Positions 1 to 8,783 of a DNA stretch of 64,000 bases are shown piece by piece. Source of the DNA: an uncultured Bacteroidaceae bacterium (GTDB taxonomy: Bacteria; Bacteroidota; Bacteroidia; Bacteroidales; Bacteroidaceae); NCBI GenBank assembly GCA_934271655.1, contig CAKQRW010000010.1, positions 3,669 through 67,668 of the forward strand. The letters are read 5' to 3'. The position numbers were made by a program, and so were the translations under genes. How positions within the stretch are numbered: the stretch's first letter is position 1; each line of letters opens with the position of its first letter. The notes beneath the pieces are model-generated. The model worked only from the letters and a program-made list of their open reading frames with translations, had not been told where the DNA came from and made no database searches.

Positions 1-1680
1 ATTCAGTATCCTCTCAACGAAGGACCTGAATTCAACTCACTCATCGACGTGCTTCTCATGAAGAAATACACATGGAAGCCAGAGGGAGGAGAACCTGTGA
101 TAGAGGAAGTGCCAGAGGAAGAGAAAGAGAAGGCTCTCGCCATGCACAAGGCCCTGGTGGAGGCCGCGGCTGAAAACGACGAGGAACTCATGGAGAAGTT
201 CTTCGACACAGACACACTCTCAGAAGACGAGCTGCGCACAGGCATCCGCAAGGGTCTGGCTGCTCGCTCCATGTTCCCAGTCTTCTGCGTGTGCGCATCG
301 AAGGACATGGGCGTGCGCCGTCTGATGGAGTTCCTTGGCAACGTCGTCCCATTCGTAGACGAGATGCCGCAGGTGCACAACACAAGAGGCGAGGAGGTGA
401 AGCCCGACGCGAGCGCTCCTACATCGCTCTACTTCTTCAAGACAGCCAACGAGCCTCACATCGGCGGCGTGCAGTACTTCAAGGTGATGTCGGGCACAGT
501 GCACGAGGGCGATGACCTGACAAACAATGACAGAGGCTCCAAGGAACGCATAGCCCAGCTCTTTGCCTGCGCTGGCGCCAACCGCGAGAAGGTGGACGAG
601 CTGGTGGCCGGCGACATAGGCTGCACAGTCAAGCTGAAGGATGTGCGCACTGGCAACACGCTGGCAGGCAAGGACTGCGACAACCGCTTCAACTTCGTGA
701 AGTATCCTAATCCTAAATATATCCGCGCCATCAAGGCCGTCAACGAGGCCGACACAGAGAAGATGGTGGCTGCCATCCAGAAGATGGCGCAGGAAGACCC
801 GACATGGATACTGGAGCAGTCGAAGGAACTGAAGCAGACTCTCATCAAGGGCCAGGGCGAGTTCCACCTGCGCACACTGAAATGGAGACTGGAAAACAAC
901 GAGAAGATAAACATCAAGTTTGAGGAACCGAAGATTCCATACCGCGAGACGATAACAAAAGCGGCGCGCGCCGACTACCGCCACAAGAAGCAGTCGGGTG
1001 GCGCAGGACAGTTTGGCGAAGTGCATCTCATCGTTGAGCCTTATTATGACGGCATGCCTGAGCCTACCTCATACAAGTTCGGCAACCAGGAGTATAAGAT
1101 AAACGCCAAGAGCAAGGAAGAGGTTGACCTCGAATGGGGCGGCAAACTGGTGTTCATCAACTCGGTGGTAGGAGGTGCCATAGACACACGCTTCATGCCA
1201 GCAATCCTCAAGGGCATCATGAGCCGCATGGAACAAGGTCCGCTGACAGGCTCATACGCACGCGACGTGCGCGTCATCGTTTATGATGGCAAGATGCACC
1301 CGGTAGACTCCAACGAGCTCTCATTCATGCTGGCCGGACGCCATGCCTTCTCCGACGCTTTCAAGGAAGCCGGACCTAAGTTGCTTGAGCCTATCTACGA
1401 CGTGGAAGTCTTTGTCCCAGGAGACAAGATGGGTGATGTGATGTCTGACCTGCAAGGCCGCCGAGGCATGATCATAGGCAGCGAGAGCGAGAATGGCTAC
1501 GAGAAGCTCATAGCCAAGGTTCCGCTGAAGAGCCTGTCCAACTACTCCACTACACTCAGCTCCATCACAGGAGGCCGCGCCAGCTTCATCATGAAGTTCG
1601 CATCCTACGAACTCGTGCCTGGAGACATACAGCAGAAGCTCATGAAGGAGTTTGAGGAGCAGAACAAGGACGAGGACTAA
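1..1680 (+). CDS. Elongation factor G-like GTPase, 5'-truncated by window edge
   Basis: The reading frame is open from base 1, so the gene begins outside the window; 559 codons are visible. The sequence starts at the end of the G domain, so no P-loop is visible. Domain II of the EF-G/EF-Tu fold follows, then the EF-G domains III-V, including YRETITKAARADYRHKKQSGG and the domain IV/V part with GDVMSDLQGRRGMI. An acidic Glu-rich insert lies early (residues about 25-75). No ribosomal-protein genes follow it, and the insert resembles the second, EF-G-like paralog common in Bacteroidota rather than the str-operon fusA. That assignment is from family memory. It acts on the ribosome in the cytoplasm. 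A strong hairpin terminator follows about 100 bases after the stop. Confidence 0.88.
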   Translation: MQYPLNEGPEFNSLIDVLLMKKYTWKPEGGEPVIEEVPEEEKEKALAMHKALVEAAAENDEELMEKFFDTDTLSEDELRTGIRKGLAARSMFPVFCVCASKDMGVRRLMEFLGNVVPFVDEMPQVHNTRGEEVKPDASAPTSLYFFKTANEPHIGGVQYFKVMSGTVHEGDDLTNNDRGSKERIAQLFACAGANREKVDELVAGDIGCTVKLKDVRTGNTLAGKDCDNRFNFVKYPNPKYIRAIKAVNEADTEKMVAAIQKMAQEDPTWILEQSKELKQTLIKGQGEFHLRTLKWRLENNEKINIKFEEPKIPYRETITKAARADYRHKKQSGGAGQFGEVHLIVEPYYDGMPEPTSYKFGNQEYKINAKSKEEVDLEWGGKLVFINSVVGGAIDTRFMPAILKGIMSRMEQGPLTGSYARDVRVIVYDGKMHPVDSNELSFMLAGRHAFSDAFKEAGPKLLEPIYDVEVFVPGDKMGDVMSDLQGRRGMIIGSESENGYEKLIAKVPLKSLSNYSTTLSSITGGRASFIMKFASYELVPGDIQQKLMKEFEEQNKDED

Positions 1681-1777
1681 CAGTTGCTCTATAACAAGCA
1701 AGCACTCACATAGCAGCCGCTTATCGCTGCCCGACAAATGGCAGCAGCATTACGGCAACCTGTGCCGCCACACAAAA

Positions 1778-1820
1778 GCGCCTGGGAAAACTGATGGTTT
1801 TTCCAGGCGCTGCCTTTTTT
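1778..1820 (+). terminator. Rho-independent terminator after EF-G-like gene
   Basis: GCGCCTGG at 1778-1785 pairs with CCAGGCGC at 1803-1810, extended by A/T pairs, with a short loop, followed by TGCC and a run of six T. Confidence 0.85.
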
Positions 1821-1937
1821 CACACATAATTAATAATTAGTCAAGCTAATCCATATTTATTAGTTAACATTTACAAAAAGTACGACATTATTTTAAAATC
1901 CCTGGTTAAAAATACACAATCGATTTAATAAACACAC

Positions 1938-1945
1938 TACATTTG
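1938..1945 (+). promoter_or_regulatory. -7 element upstream of the sensor kinase gene
   Basis: TACATTTG matches the Bacteroidota -7 box TAnnTTTG. No good TTTG lies at the -33 distance. It sits about 100 bases before the kinase start, in the 364-base gap 1681-2044. Apart from this box and the terminator at 1778-1820, I see nothing else in that gap. Confidence 0.45.
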
Positions 1946-2044
1946 CATTAACACAACAGAGGAAGCACGTGGAACGACGCAACATGTTCGCTACACGCCT
2001 CGCTGACTGATAAAAAGAAAACAACACACATAACTGCACGCAGC

Positions 2045-3568
2045 ATGAAAAAACCCGTCATCACTCTTCTCGTCATCGTAATGGGCGTTTCCATAGCCAG
2101 CCTGCTCTATCTGCAAACCAAATACATAGAAGAGATAGCGGAGCTGCGGTACGCGCATTTCGAGGAATCGGCAAAAAGAAGCCTCTACGAGACAGCGCAT
2201 AAGCTGGAACTCTCTGAAGCCAAAAGATATCTGGAGCAAGGGCCCGACGCATCTCCAGGCATAACAACTGTAGTAGACTCCATACAGACAAGCACAGACT
2301 CCACGATAGTGCAGCGCACACACCAGGCATCGGCCAAAGACGGCAGCGTGTTCAAGTCGAGAGAGACCACAGCAAGCACAAGCATGTCGGACAGCTACTT
2401 CACGAAAAAGACTTCGACCAAAAACGACAAGAAGCGCTCGCTCGAGGAAATCATGGCGATGAGATACGCCACAGAGAAGAATCTGGTGGAGGATGTCATA
2501 TACAGCATACTGTACACAGCAAGCGACACTCCGCTTGAGAAGCGCATCGACTTCATCGAACTCGACCAGACACTGACGACGGAGCTGAACAACAACGGCA
2601 TCACCCTGCCATGCCATTTCACCGTATACAACAGCAACGGACAGAAGGTCTACCAATGCTCAGACTACGAGGAGGCTGGCAACAAGAAGACATTCAAGGC
2701 TCCGCTGTTCAAGAACGACCCCATACATGATGGAGGCACACTGGAGATTCACTTCCCAAGCCTGGACGAATATCTGTGGCGCTCGCTATGGTTTATCATA
2801 CCGTCACTCATCTTCACCATCATACTTCTCATAACACTCATCACCACGCTCACGATGATGTTCCGCCAGAAGAAGCTCACTGAGCTGAAGAACGACTTCA
2901 TCAACAACATGACGCATGAGTTCAAGACTCCCATCTCTTCCATCTCGCTTGCAGCACAGATGCTTGGAGACGACAGCGTGACAAAGACGCCGGCTCTGAC
3001 CAAACGGCTCACCACGACCATCATGGACGAGACGAAGAGACTGAGGTTTCAGGTCGAGAAAGTGCTGCAGATGTCTATGTACAGCCACCAGAAAGCCAAC
3101 CTGCACATGAAGGAAGTGGACATCAACGAGCTCATAGCCGGCATCACGCACACCTTCGCCCTGAAGGTGGAGAAGAGCGGAGGAAAGATCATCACGAAGC
3201 TGAACGCCAAGTCGCCAGTCACCTGCGTGGACGAGATGCACTTCACCAATGTCATCTTCAACCTCATGGACAATGCCGTAAAGTACAGGCGCAACGACAT
3301 AGACCTGGAGCTGGTGGTGGAGACGTGGAACGAGCCTGGCCATCTGTGCATATCTATACAGGACAACGGCATAGGCATAAAGAAAGAAGACCTGAAACGC
3401 ATCTTTGACAAGTTCTACCGTGTGCACACTGGCAACCTGCACGATGTGAAAGGCTTCGGACTCGGACTCGCCTATGTGCACAAGATAGTGAAGGACCACA
3501 AAGGCACCATAACGGCCGAAAGCGACTATGGCATAGGCACACGCTTCATCATCAAGCTCAACGACTGA
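2045..3568 (+). CDS. rprX: Sensor histidine kinase, RprX-like
   Basis: Membrane histidine kinase of 507 residues. An N-terminal membrane helix (about residues 5-23) and a second near 245-267 bracket a periplasmic domain of about 220 residues that I cannot assign to a known sensor fold. The cytoplasmic core is complete. The H-box is MTHEFKTPISS with phospho-acceptor His291, and there is an N-box (NLMDNAVKY), a G1 box (DNGIGI) and a G2 box (GFGLGLAY). No HAMP linker is obvious between the second helix and the H-box. A response regulator gene follows after 147 bases in the same direction, so the two are taken as a pair. Size and organisation match RprX of Bacteroides fragilis, a kinase linked there to envelope and antibiotic responses; the symbol is by similarity only. 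Confidence 0.85.
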   Translation: MKKPVITLLVIVMGVSIASLLYLQTKYIEEIAELRYAHFEESAKRSLYETAHKLELSEAKRYLEQGPDASPGITTVVDSIQTSTDSTIVQRTHQASAKDGSVFKSRETTASTSMSDSYFTKKTSTKNDKKRSLEEIMAMRYATEKNLVEDVIYSILYTASDTPLEKRIDFIELDQTLTTELNNNGITLPCHFTVYNSNGQKVYQCSDYEEAGNKKTFKAPLFKNDPIHDGGTLEIHFPSLDEYLWRSLWFIIPSLIFTIILLITLITTLTMMFRQKKLTELKNDFINNMTHEFKTPISSISLAAQMLGDDSVTKTPALTKRLTTTIMDETKRLRFQVEKVLQMSMYSHQKANLHMKEVDINELIAGITHTFALKVEKSGGKIITKLNAKSPVTCVDEMHFTNVIFNLMDNAVKYRRNDIDLELVVETWNEPGHLCISIQDNGIGIKKEDLKRIFDKFYRVHTGNLHDVKGFGLGLAYVHKIVKDHKGTITAESDYGIGTRFIIKLND

Positions 3569-3715
3569 GCCAGCGGTGCTGCGCCTGCAGCCGCATGACA
3601 AGCTTTCCCTTCACTGCACGACAAGCCTTCCCGTCCCCAACGCGGCACGGCCAATAAACACAGGCAAGCATCTAAAAAGCGATAAATATTAACACTATAA
3701 CACATACAGACTATT

Positions 3716-4429
3716 ATGACAGACAACAAACTCAAAACAGACGTGAACATCCTCCTATGCGAAGATGACGAGAGCTTAGGCATGCTCCTCCGCGAGTATC
3801 TTGAAGCTAAGGGCTACAACACCACCCTCTGCCAGGACGGAGAGGAAGGCTATGAGACCTTTGTCCGTGCTGATTTTGACCTCTGCATCCTTGACGTGAT
3901 GATGCCGCGCATGGACGGCTTCACTCTCGCAAAGAAGATACGCGAACAAAACCTTGACGTGCCTTTCATGTTCCTCACAGCAAGAAACCTCAAAGAAGAC
4001 GTGCGCGAAGGCTTCGAACTGGGCGCGGATGACTATATCACAAAGCCTTTCTCCATGGAAGAGGTCGTTTACCGCATTGAGGCCATACTCAGAAGAGTGC
4101 AAGGCAAGAAGGCGAAAGAAGGCGCCACACGGCAGATAGGCGGCTTCACCTTCGACACGCAGAAGCAGCTCCTCACCTACGAAGGCGAGAGCGAGAAGCT
4201 CACCACCAAAGAGGCTGAGCTCCTCACACTTCTCTGCAACAGGCAGAATGAGCTTCTGCAGCGCGATTTCGCCCTCAAGACAATCTGGATTGATGACAAC
4301 TATTTCAATGCCCGCTCTATGGACGTGTACATTACCAAGCTCCGCAAGCATCTAAAGAAAGATCCTTCTGTGGAAATCATCAACGTGCACGGCAAGGGCT
4401 ACAAGCTCGTGGTGAGCAACGACAAATAG
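3716..4429 (+). CDS. rprY: OmpR-family response regulator, RprY-like
   Basis: Cytoplasmic regulator of 237 residues. The N-terminal receiver domain has the acidic pair near residue 20 (CEDDES), phospho-acceptor Asp60 in ILDVMMPRMDG, a conserved Thr (FLTARN) and Lys in DYITKPFS. A winged-helix OmpR/PhoB DNA-binding domain follows from about residue 135 to the end, containing RSMDVYITKLRKHL and INVHGKGYKLV. It is presumed to be phosphorylated by the upstream kinase and to control transcription. Length and partner fit RprY of Bacteroides. The 147-base gap is longer than in a tightly packed operon, so a separate promoter is possible, but I saw no clear box. A perfect terminator hairpin follows. 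Confidence 0.87.
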   Translation: MTDNKLKTDVNILLCEDDESLGMLLREYLEAKGYNTTLCQDGEEGYETFVRADFDLCILDVMMPRMDGFTLAKKIREQNLDVPFMFLTARNLKEDVREGFELGADDYITKPFSMEEVVYRIEAILRRVQGKKAKEGATRQIGGFTFDTQKQLLTYEGESEKLTTKEAELLTLLCNRQNELLQRDFALKTIWIDDNYFNARSMDVYITKLRKHLKKDPSVEIINVHGKGYKLVVSNDK

Positions 4430-4454
4430 TGTGCCACATACTGGCTATAACGCA

Positions 4455-4494
4455 GCAGGGGCGCACCACTCGTGTGGTGCGCCCCTGCCGTTTT
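4455..4494 (+). terminator. Terminator after the response regulator
   Basis: A perfect 15-base stem, 4455-4469 with 4474-4488, encloses the tetraloop TCGT and is followed by CGTTTT. It ends the rprX-rprY unit. Confidence 0.92.
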
Positions 4495-4690
4495 CTGTAT
4501 GCGCAGAAGTGAGCCTGTTGCCTGGTCTAAAATGATGCATGCATGTTTTCGACGACATGCCCCTCATGCCTGCCCGGACTGTTTTGACCGTGCTTGCCTG
4601 CCGTGATGCCAGGCGCGCTCCATCTCCACTATGTCCCAAAGCGTCAGAGGCACATCGAAAGCCATTACCATGCAATACGTTTCGCCCTGC

Positions 4691-4873
4691 TTACCCAACG
4701 TATTTTTTCTTGAAATAGATATGAAGAAGCAGACCTACAATAATCAGCGCTGTGCTGCCACCTGTGTACCAATTCTGGTCGGCCAAGTCATTCAAGAAAG
4801 ATACTGGCATAAGAGAGCATGCTATAAGAAGCACGGCTCCTGCGATAATCAATATTACTCCGATATTTTTCAT
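4691..4873 (-). CDS. Small two-helix membrane protein, function unknown
   Basis: A 60-residue protein starting MKNIGVILIIAGAVLL. It has one hydrophobic segment at residues 4-22, a polar middle (SFLNDLADQNWYTGG) and a second hydrophobic segment at about 39-54, ending in a basic KKKYVG tail. Two short helices with a basic cytoplasmic end are typical of small integral membrane proteins, and I recall similar conserved short proteins in Bacteroidota. It stands alone on the minus strand between rprY and rpsF. No function can be assigned. The regular protein-like composition and start context make it more likely a real gene than a chance ORF. Confidence 0.65.
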   Translation of the reverse strand: MKNIGVILIIAGAVLLIACSLMPVSFLNDLADQNWYTGGSTALIIVGLLLHIYFKKKYVG

Positions 4874-5083
4874 TGTATGTTATGTTTTTATTAGTTTCAC
4901 CGGCATCTGCACAACAAGGCTCAACCCACAGGCTGCGCCCCATGCAGCAATTCAGTCACAAATTAACTACTTTTTATTCAGACAGCGAAACTTTTTGATA
5001 AAAAAATAGCTATCTCACCTAAAAAAAACACGAATGCCATCAAAATAATGCACTTCAATGCTTCTTTTTCCAATTATTATTCG

Positions 5084-5091
5084 TACCTTTG
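5084..5091 (+). promoter_or_regulatory. -7 element for the rpsF operon
   Basis: TACCTTTG matches the Bacteroidota -7 box and is followed by GC, as elsewhere in this window. The -33 region is poor. Transcription would start near 5098, giving a leader of about 65 bases before rpsF. Confidence 0.6.
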
Positions 5092-5161
5092 CACCGCTTT
5101 TGCGAAAAGCATCAGCACAGTTAAAATATTTATTCACAACAAAACTTACATTATTGATCTC

Positions 5162-5497
5162 ATGAATCAATACGAAACCGTTTTCATTTTGACTCCCGTT
5201 TTGTCTGATGTTCAGATGAAGGAAGCGGCTGATAAGTTTGTATCTATCCTCAAGGACAACGGCGCTGAAATCATCAGCACTGAGAACTGGGGTCTTAAGA
5301 CACTTGCTTATCCTATCGAGAAGAAGGTATCAGGCTTCTACCAGATGGTTGAATTCAAGGCTGAGCCAACAGTGATTGCTAAATTTGAGTTGCAGATGCG
5401 CCGCGACGAGCGCGTGCTCCGCTACCTCACAGTTAAGAACGAAAAGTACGCCGCAGCTTACGCTGAGAAGCGTCGTAACCAAAAGAAGGAGGCATAA
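5162..5497 (+). CDS. rpsF: 30S ribosomal protein S6
   Basis: Ribosomal protein S6, 111 residues from the chosen start (MNQYETVFILTPVLS), the conserved beginning of the family. An in-frame ATG at 5048 would add 38 residues with no counterpart in S6 and lies upstream of the promoter box, so it was rejected. Typical S6 features include NWGLKTLAYPIEKK and the basic end RRNQKKEA. S6 binds with S18 in the platform of the 30S subunit. First gene of the S6-S18-L9 operon, two bases before rpsR. Confidence 0.96.
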   Translation: MNQYETVFILTPVLSDVQMKEAADKFVSILKDNGAEIISTENWGLKTLAYPIEKKVSGFYQMVEFKAEPTVIAKFELQMRRDERVLRYLTVKNEKYAAAYAEKRRNQKKEA

Positions 5498-5499
5498 CC

Positions 5500-5766
5500 A
5501 TGGCAGCACCATCAGAAATCAGATACTTAACTCCAGCATCAGTTGACGTTAAGAAGAAGAAGTATTGCCGTTTCAAGAAGAGCGGTATCAAGTACATCGA
5601 CTACAAGGATCCTGAGTTCCTCAAGAAGTTCCTCAACGAGCAGGGAAAGATTCTCCCACGCCGCATCACAGGCACTTCACTCAAGTACCAGCGTCGTGTA
5701 GCACAGGCAGTGAAGCGTGCACGTCACCTTGCACTTCTTCCATTCGTAACAGACTTGTTGAAATAA
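5500..5766 (+). CDS. rpsR: 30S ribosomal protein S18
   Basis: An 88-residue small basic protein with the S18 core, including KYCRFKKSGIKYIDYKD, FLNEQGKILPRRITGTS and the RRVAQAVKRARHLALLPF helix. The latter two are diagnostic of bS18. It starts two bases after the rpsF stop, consistent with translational coupling. S18 forms a heterodimer with S6 on 16S rRNA. The N-terminus is short, as usual for Bacteroidota. Confidence 0.97.
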   Translation: MAAPSEIRYLTPASVDVKKKKYCRFKKSGIKYIDYKDPEFLKKFLNEQGKILPRRITGTSLKYQRRVAQAVKRARHLALLPFVTDLLK

Positions 5767-5786
5767 TAAATAGGAGGTAAGACAGC

Positions 5787-6311
5787 ATGAAAATCATTCT
5801 TAAGAAAGACGTTATCGGTCTTGGATACAAGGACGAAGTCCTCACAGTAAAGGACGGTTATGGTCGCAACTATCTTCTTCCTCAGGGCTATGCAGTACTC
5901 GCTACTGACAAGGCCATCAAGCAGCTCAACGAGGAATTGAAGCAGCGCGCACACAAGATTGCCAAGATTAAGGCTGACGCTGAGGCTGAGGCAAAGAAGT
6001 TCGAGGGTGTTTCTCTCGTCATCAAGGCTAAGGTTTCAGAGGGCAAGAACATCTACGGTTCTGTAGGCGCTAAGGAAATAGCAGCAGCTCTCGCTGACAA
6101 GGGCATCGAGATTGACAGCAAGCTCATCACTATCAAGGGCGTCAAGACTCTTGGAAGCTATGAGGCTGTGGCACACTTCCACCGCGAGGTGTCTGCAACA
6201 ATCCCATTCGAGGTTGTTAACGAGGACGGCACACCAGCACCAGAGGCTCCAGCTGCTCCTGCAGCAGAAGAGGCTCCAGCTGAGGCACCAGCAGAGGCTA
6301 CTGCAGAGTAA
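5787..6311 (+). CDS. rplI: 50S ribosomal protein L9
   Basis: A 174-residue L9. The N-terminal domain carries MKIILKKDVIGLGYKDE and GYGRNYLLPQGYAV, the rRNA-binding signature. A long connecting helix (about 45-75) and the C-terminal domain follow. The last 25 residues are a low-complexity Ala/Pro/Glu tail (APEAPAAPAAEEAPAEAPA) beyond the usual end near 148. Similar acidic tails occur in some Bacteroidota L9 proteins. A strong Shine-Dalgarno sequence (AGGAGGT at 5773-5779) precedes the ATG. Last gene of the operon. Confidence 0.96.
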   Translation: MKIILKKDVIGLGYKDEVLTVKDGYGRNYLLPQGYAVLATDKAIKQLNEELKQRAHKIAKIKADAEAEAKKFEGVSLVIKAKVSEGKNIYGSVGAKEIAAALADKGIEIDSKLITIKGVKTLGSYEAVAHFHREVSATIPFEVVNEDGTPAPEAPAAPAAEEAPAEAPAEATAE

Positions 6312-6341
6312 TCACATCTGATTCACTCACAAACAAGCTAT

Positions 6342-6388
6342 AGAGGATGCATCTAATGGTCTCACAACCATTGATGCATCCTCTTTTA
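6342..6388 (+). terminator. Terminator after rplI
   Basis: Long hairpin: AGAGGATGCATC with AATGGT (6342-6360) pairs with ACCATT and GATGCATCCTCT (6367-6384), with one bulge, followed by TTTTA. Confidence 0.9.
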
Positions 6389-6404
6389 CTTTCTGCATAC
6401 ACTA

Positions 6405-6446
6405 ACAAAAGGCATCCGCAGCCACATCAGCTGCAGATGCCTTTTG
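6405..6446 (-). terminator. Terminator after rhaD
   Basis: On the minus strand, AAAAGGCATCTGCAG pairs with CTGCGGATGCCTTTT. The arms lie at about 6408-6422 and 6431-6445 and the T run is on the rhaD side. It is placed back to back with the rplI terminator between the two convergent operons. Confidence 0.8.
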
Positions 6447-6469
6447 TCGTTTCGTCTCGGTCAAGCCAA

Positions 6470-7291
6470 TCACTTCACTCTTGTCTTTGGCAGGTTGAAC
6501 ACATCCTGCACTTCCTTCATGGCCTCATCGGTCATGCCGTCTGGCTCACTGCCCATGCTCTTGGCACACATATATATATTAGCGGCCTTGCAGAGCACAT
6601 CTGTCTGGTCAAAGGCATCCATGATGTCCTCACCCACAGCCACCGTGCCATGCTTCTCCCACATCACCACATCGTGAGACTTGATCTGCTCAAGAGTAGC
6701 TTCCGCCAGACTGACTGAACCTGGCAAGCCATAGGGAACAATGCCTATGCCAAGCGGAGCGAACGCCAGTGTCTCTGGAATCATGGACCATAGGACACGT
6801 GTCATCTCATCGCCCTTGAGGAAACGCTTGATGTGCGACATCGCCACAAGTTCTATCGGATGCGTGTGGAGCGTGGCCTTATAGCATGAGCCTGTCTCAA
6901 GGAGATAATTCTGGAGAGCAAGATGAGTGGGCAACTCTGACGTGGGCACTACAGGCTCATCCGCTATTATCTCGTAACTGGCACAATCGTCACAAATGCG
7001 CACGATGGAGCCATTCTGCATAGGCCAGCGAGCCAGGTCGCGCATGCGCTTGCCTGTGCCCTTGCAATAGAAATACTTGCCTTTCAGATGAGGCAGCTCT
7101 ATGCCTATCTGCTTTACGGGAGCTATCGCAGGCAGGGCGCGGCATTCCTCGTCCATAAACTCAGTCACATTGACCGTGATGTTTCCGCCATTTCTCTCTG
7201 CCCAGCCTTTCTGCCACAGATAGCCAGTGACCTCTGCCACCTCGTCTATGACAGCTTTCAAGCCTGGACGTCCTTCCAATATACTTTTCAT
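6470..7291 (-). CDS. rhaD: L-rhamnulose-1-phosphate aldolase
   Basis: Class II zinc aldolase of 273 residues (274 in Escherichia coli). It cleaves L-rhamnulose 1-phosphate into dihydroxyacetone phosphate and L-lactaldehyde in the cytoplasm. The zinc ligands are visible as His142 and His144 (ATLHTHPIE) and His214 (WEKHGTVAVG). Glu119 is in the expected place for the catalytic acid. The N-terminal phosphate-binding stretch WAERNGGNITV is intact. Last gene of the minus-strand unit rhaB - rhaA - transporter - rhaD. It starts 50 bases after the transporter gene and is followed by a terminator. Confidence 0.95.
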   Translation of the reverse strand: MKSILEGRPGLKAVIDEVAEVTGYLWQKGWAERNGGNITVNVTEFMDEECRALPAIAPVKQIGIELPHLKGKYFYCKGTGKRMRDLARWPMQNGSIVRICDDCASYEIIADEPVVPTSELPTHLALQNYLLETGSCYKATLHTHPIELVAMSHIKRFLKGDEMTRVLWSMIPETLAFAPLGIGIVPYGLPGSVSLAEATLEQIKSHDVVMWEKHGTVAVGEDIMDAFDQTDVLCKAANIYMCAKSMGSEPDGMTDEAMKEVQDVFNLPKTRVK

Positions 7292-7341
7292 ATCTTAGTG
7301 TTTTAAATGTTTATTGTCCAACATTATTTCCGCAGAGACTG

Positions 7342-8685
7342 CTACAGTTCGTCTCCATACCTCTCTTTCACAATAGCGTCGAGCGACTTGCCTCTGGTCG
7401 TCGGGCATCCGATGACACCCACCACAAGCGACACGAGCAAGAGAACTATCATGCAATAGGCGGCTATGGTGAAGCCCTCGCCATGCTCGCCATATATGTA
7501 TGTGAAGACAAGTCCCCACACAGCCGACAGTCCACGGACGATGAAGAACATCAGTCCCTGGGCTCCTGCACGAAACTTGGCGGGGAACAACTCTGAACCC
7601 CACAAGGCATAGAATATCTGCACAGAGAGGCCTCCGTTCAGGCCCCACAGTATGACAAAAGCCCAAAGTGTGGCTGTTCCGTTGACACCGACACCCACCA
7701 CAAGCACCCATGTGGCAAGCGCAAAGACAAGTCCGAGGACATAAAGAAGCTTGTGGCTCGTCCTGTCTATCACTCGTGAGACGATGAAGGTGACAGCCAC
7801 CACAACGGCCCACTGCACGCAGTTCATCATATTGGCAAACTCGTTGTCTACGCCTCCAGCCGTCTCACATATATGAGGCGAGAAGAAGCCCATGACACTT
7901 GCCACCAGATTCCACGTGAGATAGATGACGGCAAGAAAGGCCACGCTCTTCACGGCCACCTTGTTAGAGAAGAGCACCGCAAGAGAGCGCGTCAGCCCTG
8001 GTTGCTTTCCCTGCTCCGCCTCTTGTCTCTTTGCGGCCTCAAACTCTGCGCTCTCCTCAAGCCTACGCTGCAGCAGCCATGCTATGAGAGCTATGACAAA
8101 AAGAGTGAAGAAGACCACACGCGAACTGAACACTTCCACCGCAGCCAATGGTGCATCAGTTCCCGTCACAGCGTGCGCCAAAGCCTCTACGGGCCCATAG
8201 AGATAGCCGCCAGGAGCAAAGAGCATGCACATCAGAAGAATAATCATCGGGCCGAACCCCCATGACATCTGTGATATGCAGATGTTGCGACCGCGATTGC
8301 TCACTTCAGAGCTCTCCGAGATGTAAGTCCACGAAGCAGGCACTCCTATTCCTACAGAGATGCCTGTGATGAGAAAGCCTGCGAGCAGCATAGGGAAGCA
8401 CACCGACAGCATGATGGTGAGCACTCCGAGCATGTACACCAGCAAATTGTATGTGAAGATGAACTTGCGTCCCAACTTGTCGGCCAAGAATCCGCCAATG
8501 ATGGCGCCTATAGCAGCTCCAAGCGCATTAGCGCTCAGGGCATTGAGCCATCCGAGATGCATTTCGGTCAGTCCGAGATAGTTTTGCCAAAGGCTTATTC
8601 CAGCCCCTCCCGCCACAATGGCGCCAGCGTCAAGATAATTGTTGAGAGATACCGCCAAGGTACTCTGCAAAGATGATTTCGCCAT
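7342..8685 (-). CDS. MFS sugar transporter, probably for L-rhamnose
   Basis: Inner-membrane transporter of 447 residues with about 12 hydrophobic segments. It has the major facilitator signature GGFLADKLGRKF between helices 2 and 3 and a sugar-porter-like arrangement (SWTYISESSEVSNRGRNI after helix 4-5). A hydrophilic central loop lies at about 212-230 (EESAEFEAAKRQEAEQGKQ). Its position between rhaA and rhaD makes L-rhamnose uptake the likely role, but substrate is inferred from context only. It is not the RhaT drug/metabolite-type transporter usual in enterobacteria. Confidence 0.85.
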   Translation of the reverse strand: MAKSSLQSTLAVSLNNYLDAGAIVAGGAGISLWQNYLGLTEMHLGWLNALSANALGAAIGAIIGGFLADKLGRKFIFTYNLLVYMLGVLTIMLSVCFPMLLAGFLITGISVGIGVPASWTYISESSEVSNRGRNICISQMSWGFGPMIILLMCMLFAPGGYLYGPVEALAHAVTGTDAPLAAVEVFSSRVVFFTLFVIALIAWLLQRRLEESAEFEAAKRQEAEQGKQPGLTRSLAVLFSNKVAVKSVAFLAVIYLTWNLVASVMGFFSPHICETAGGVDNEFANMMNCVQWAVVVAVTFIVSRVIDRTSHKLLYVLGLVFALATWVLVVGVGVNGTATLWAFVILWGLNGGLSVQIFYALWGSELFPAKFRAGAQGLMFFIVRGLSAVWGLVFTYIYGEHGEGFTIAAYCMIVLLLVSLVVGVIGCPTTRGKSLDAIVKERYGDEL

Positions 8686-8783
8686 AACTTATCATTTCTT
8701 TTCAATGACTCATGGCATGGCTCCGCAGCAGGCTGCGGCGAAGGCCAGGCCATGATTTATCACCACTAAAGGCAGTCATTCCC

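Noticed and set aside
220..1026. A 268-residue minus-strand frame under the EF-G-like gene
   Set aside because: Shadow frame caused by C/G-rich third positions.
5048..5161. Upstream in-frame start for rpsF
   Set aside because: It would add 38 residues not found in S6 and begins upstream of the promoter box.
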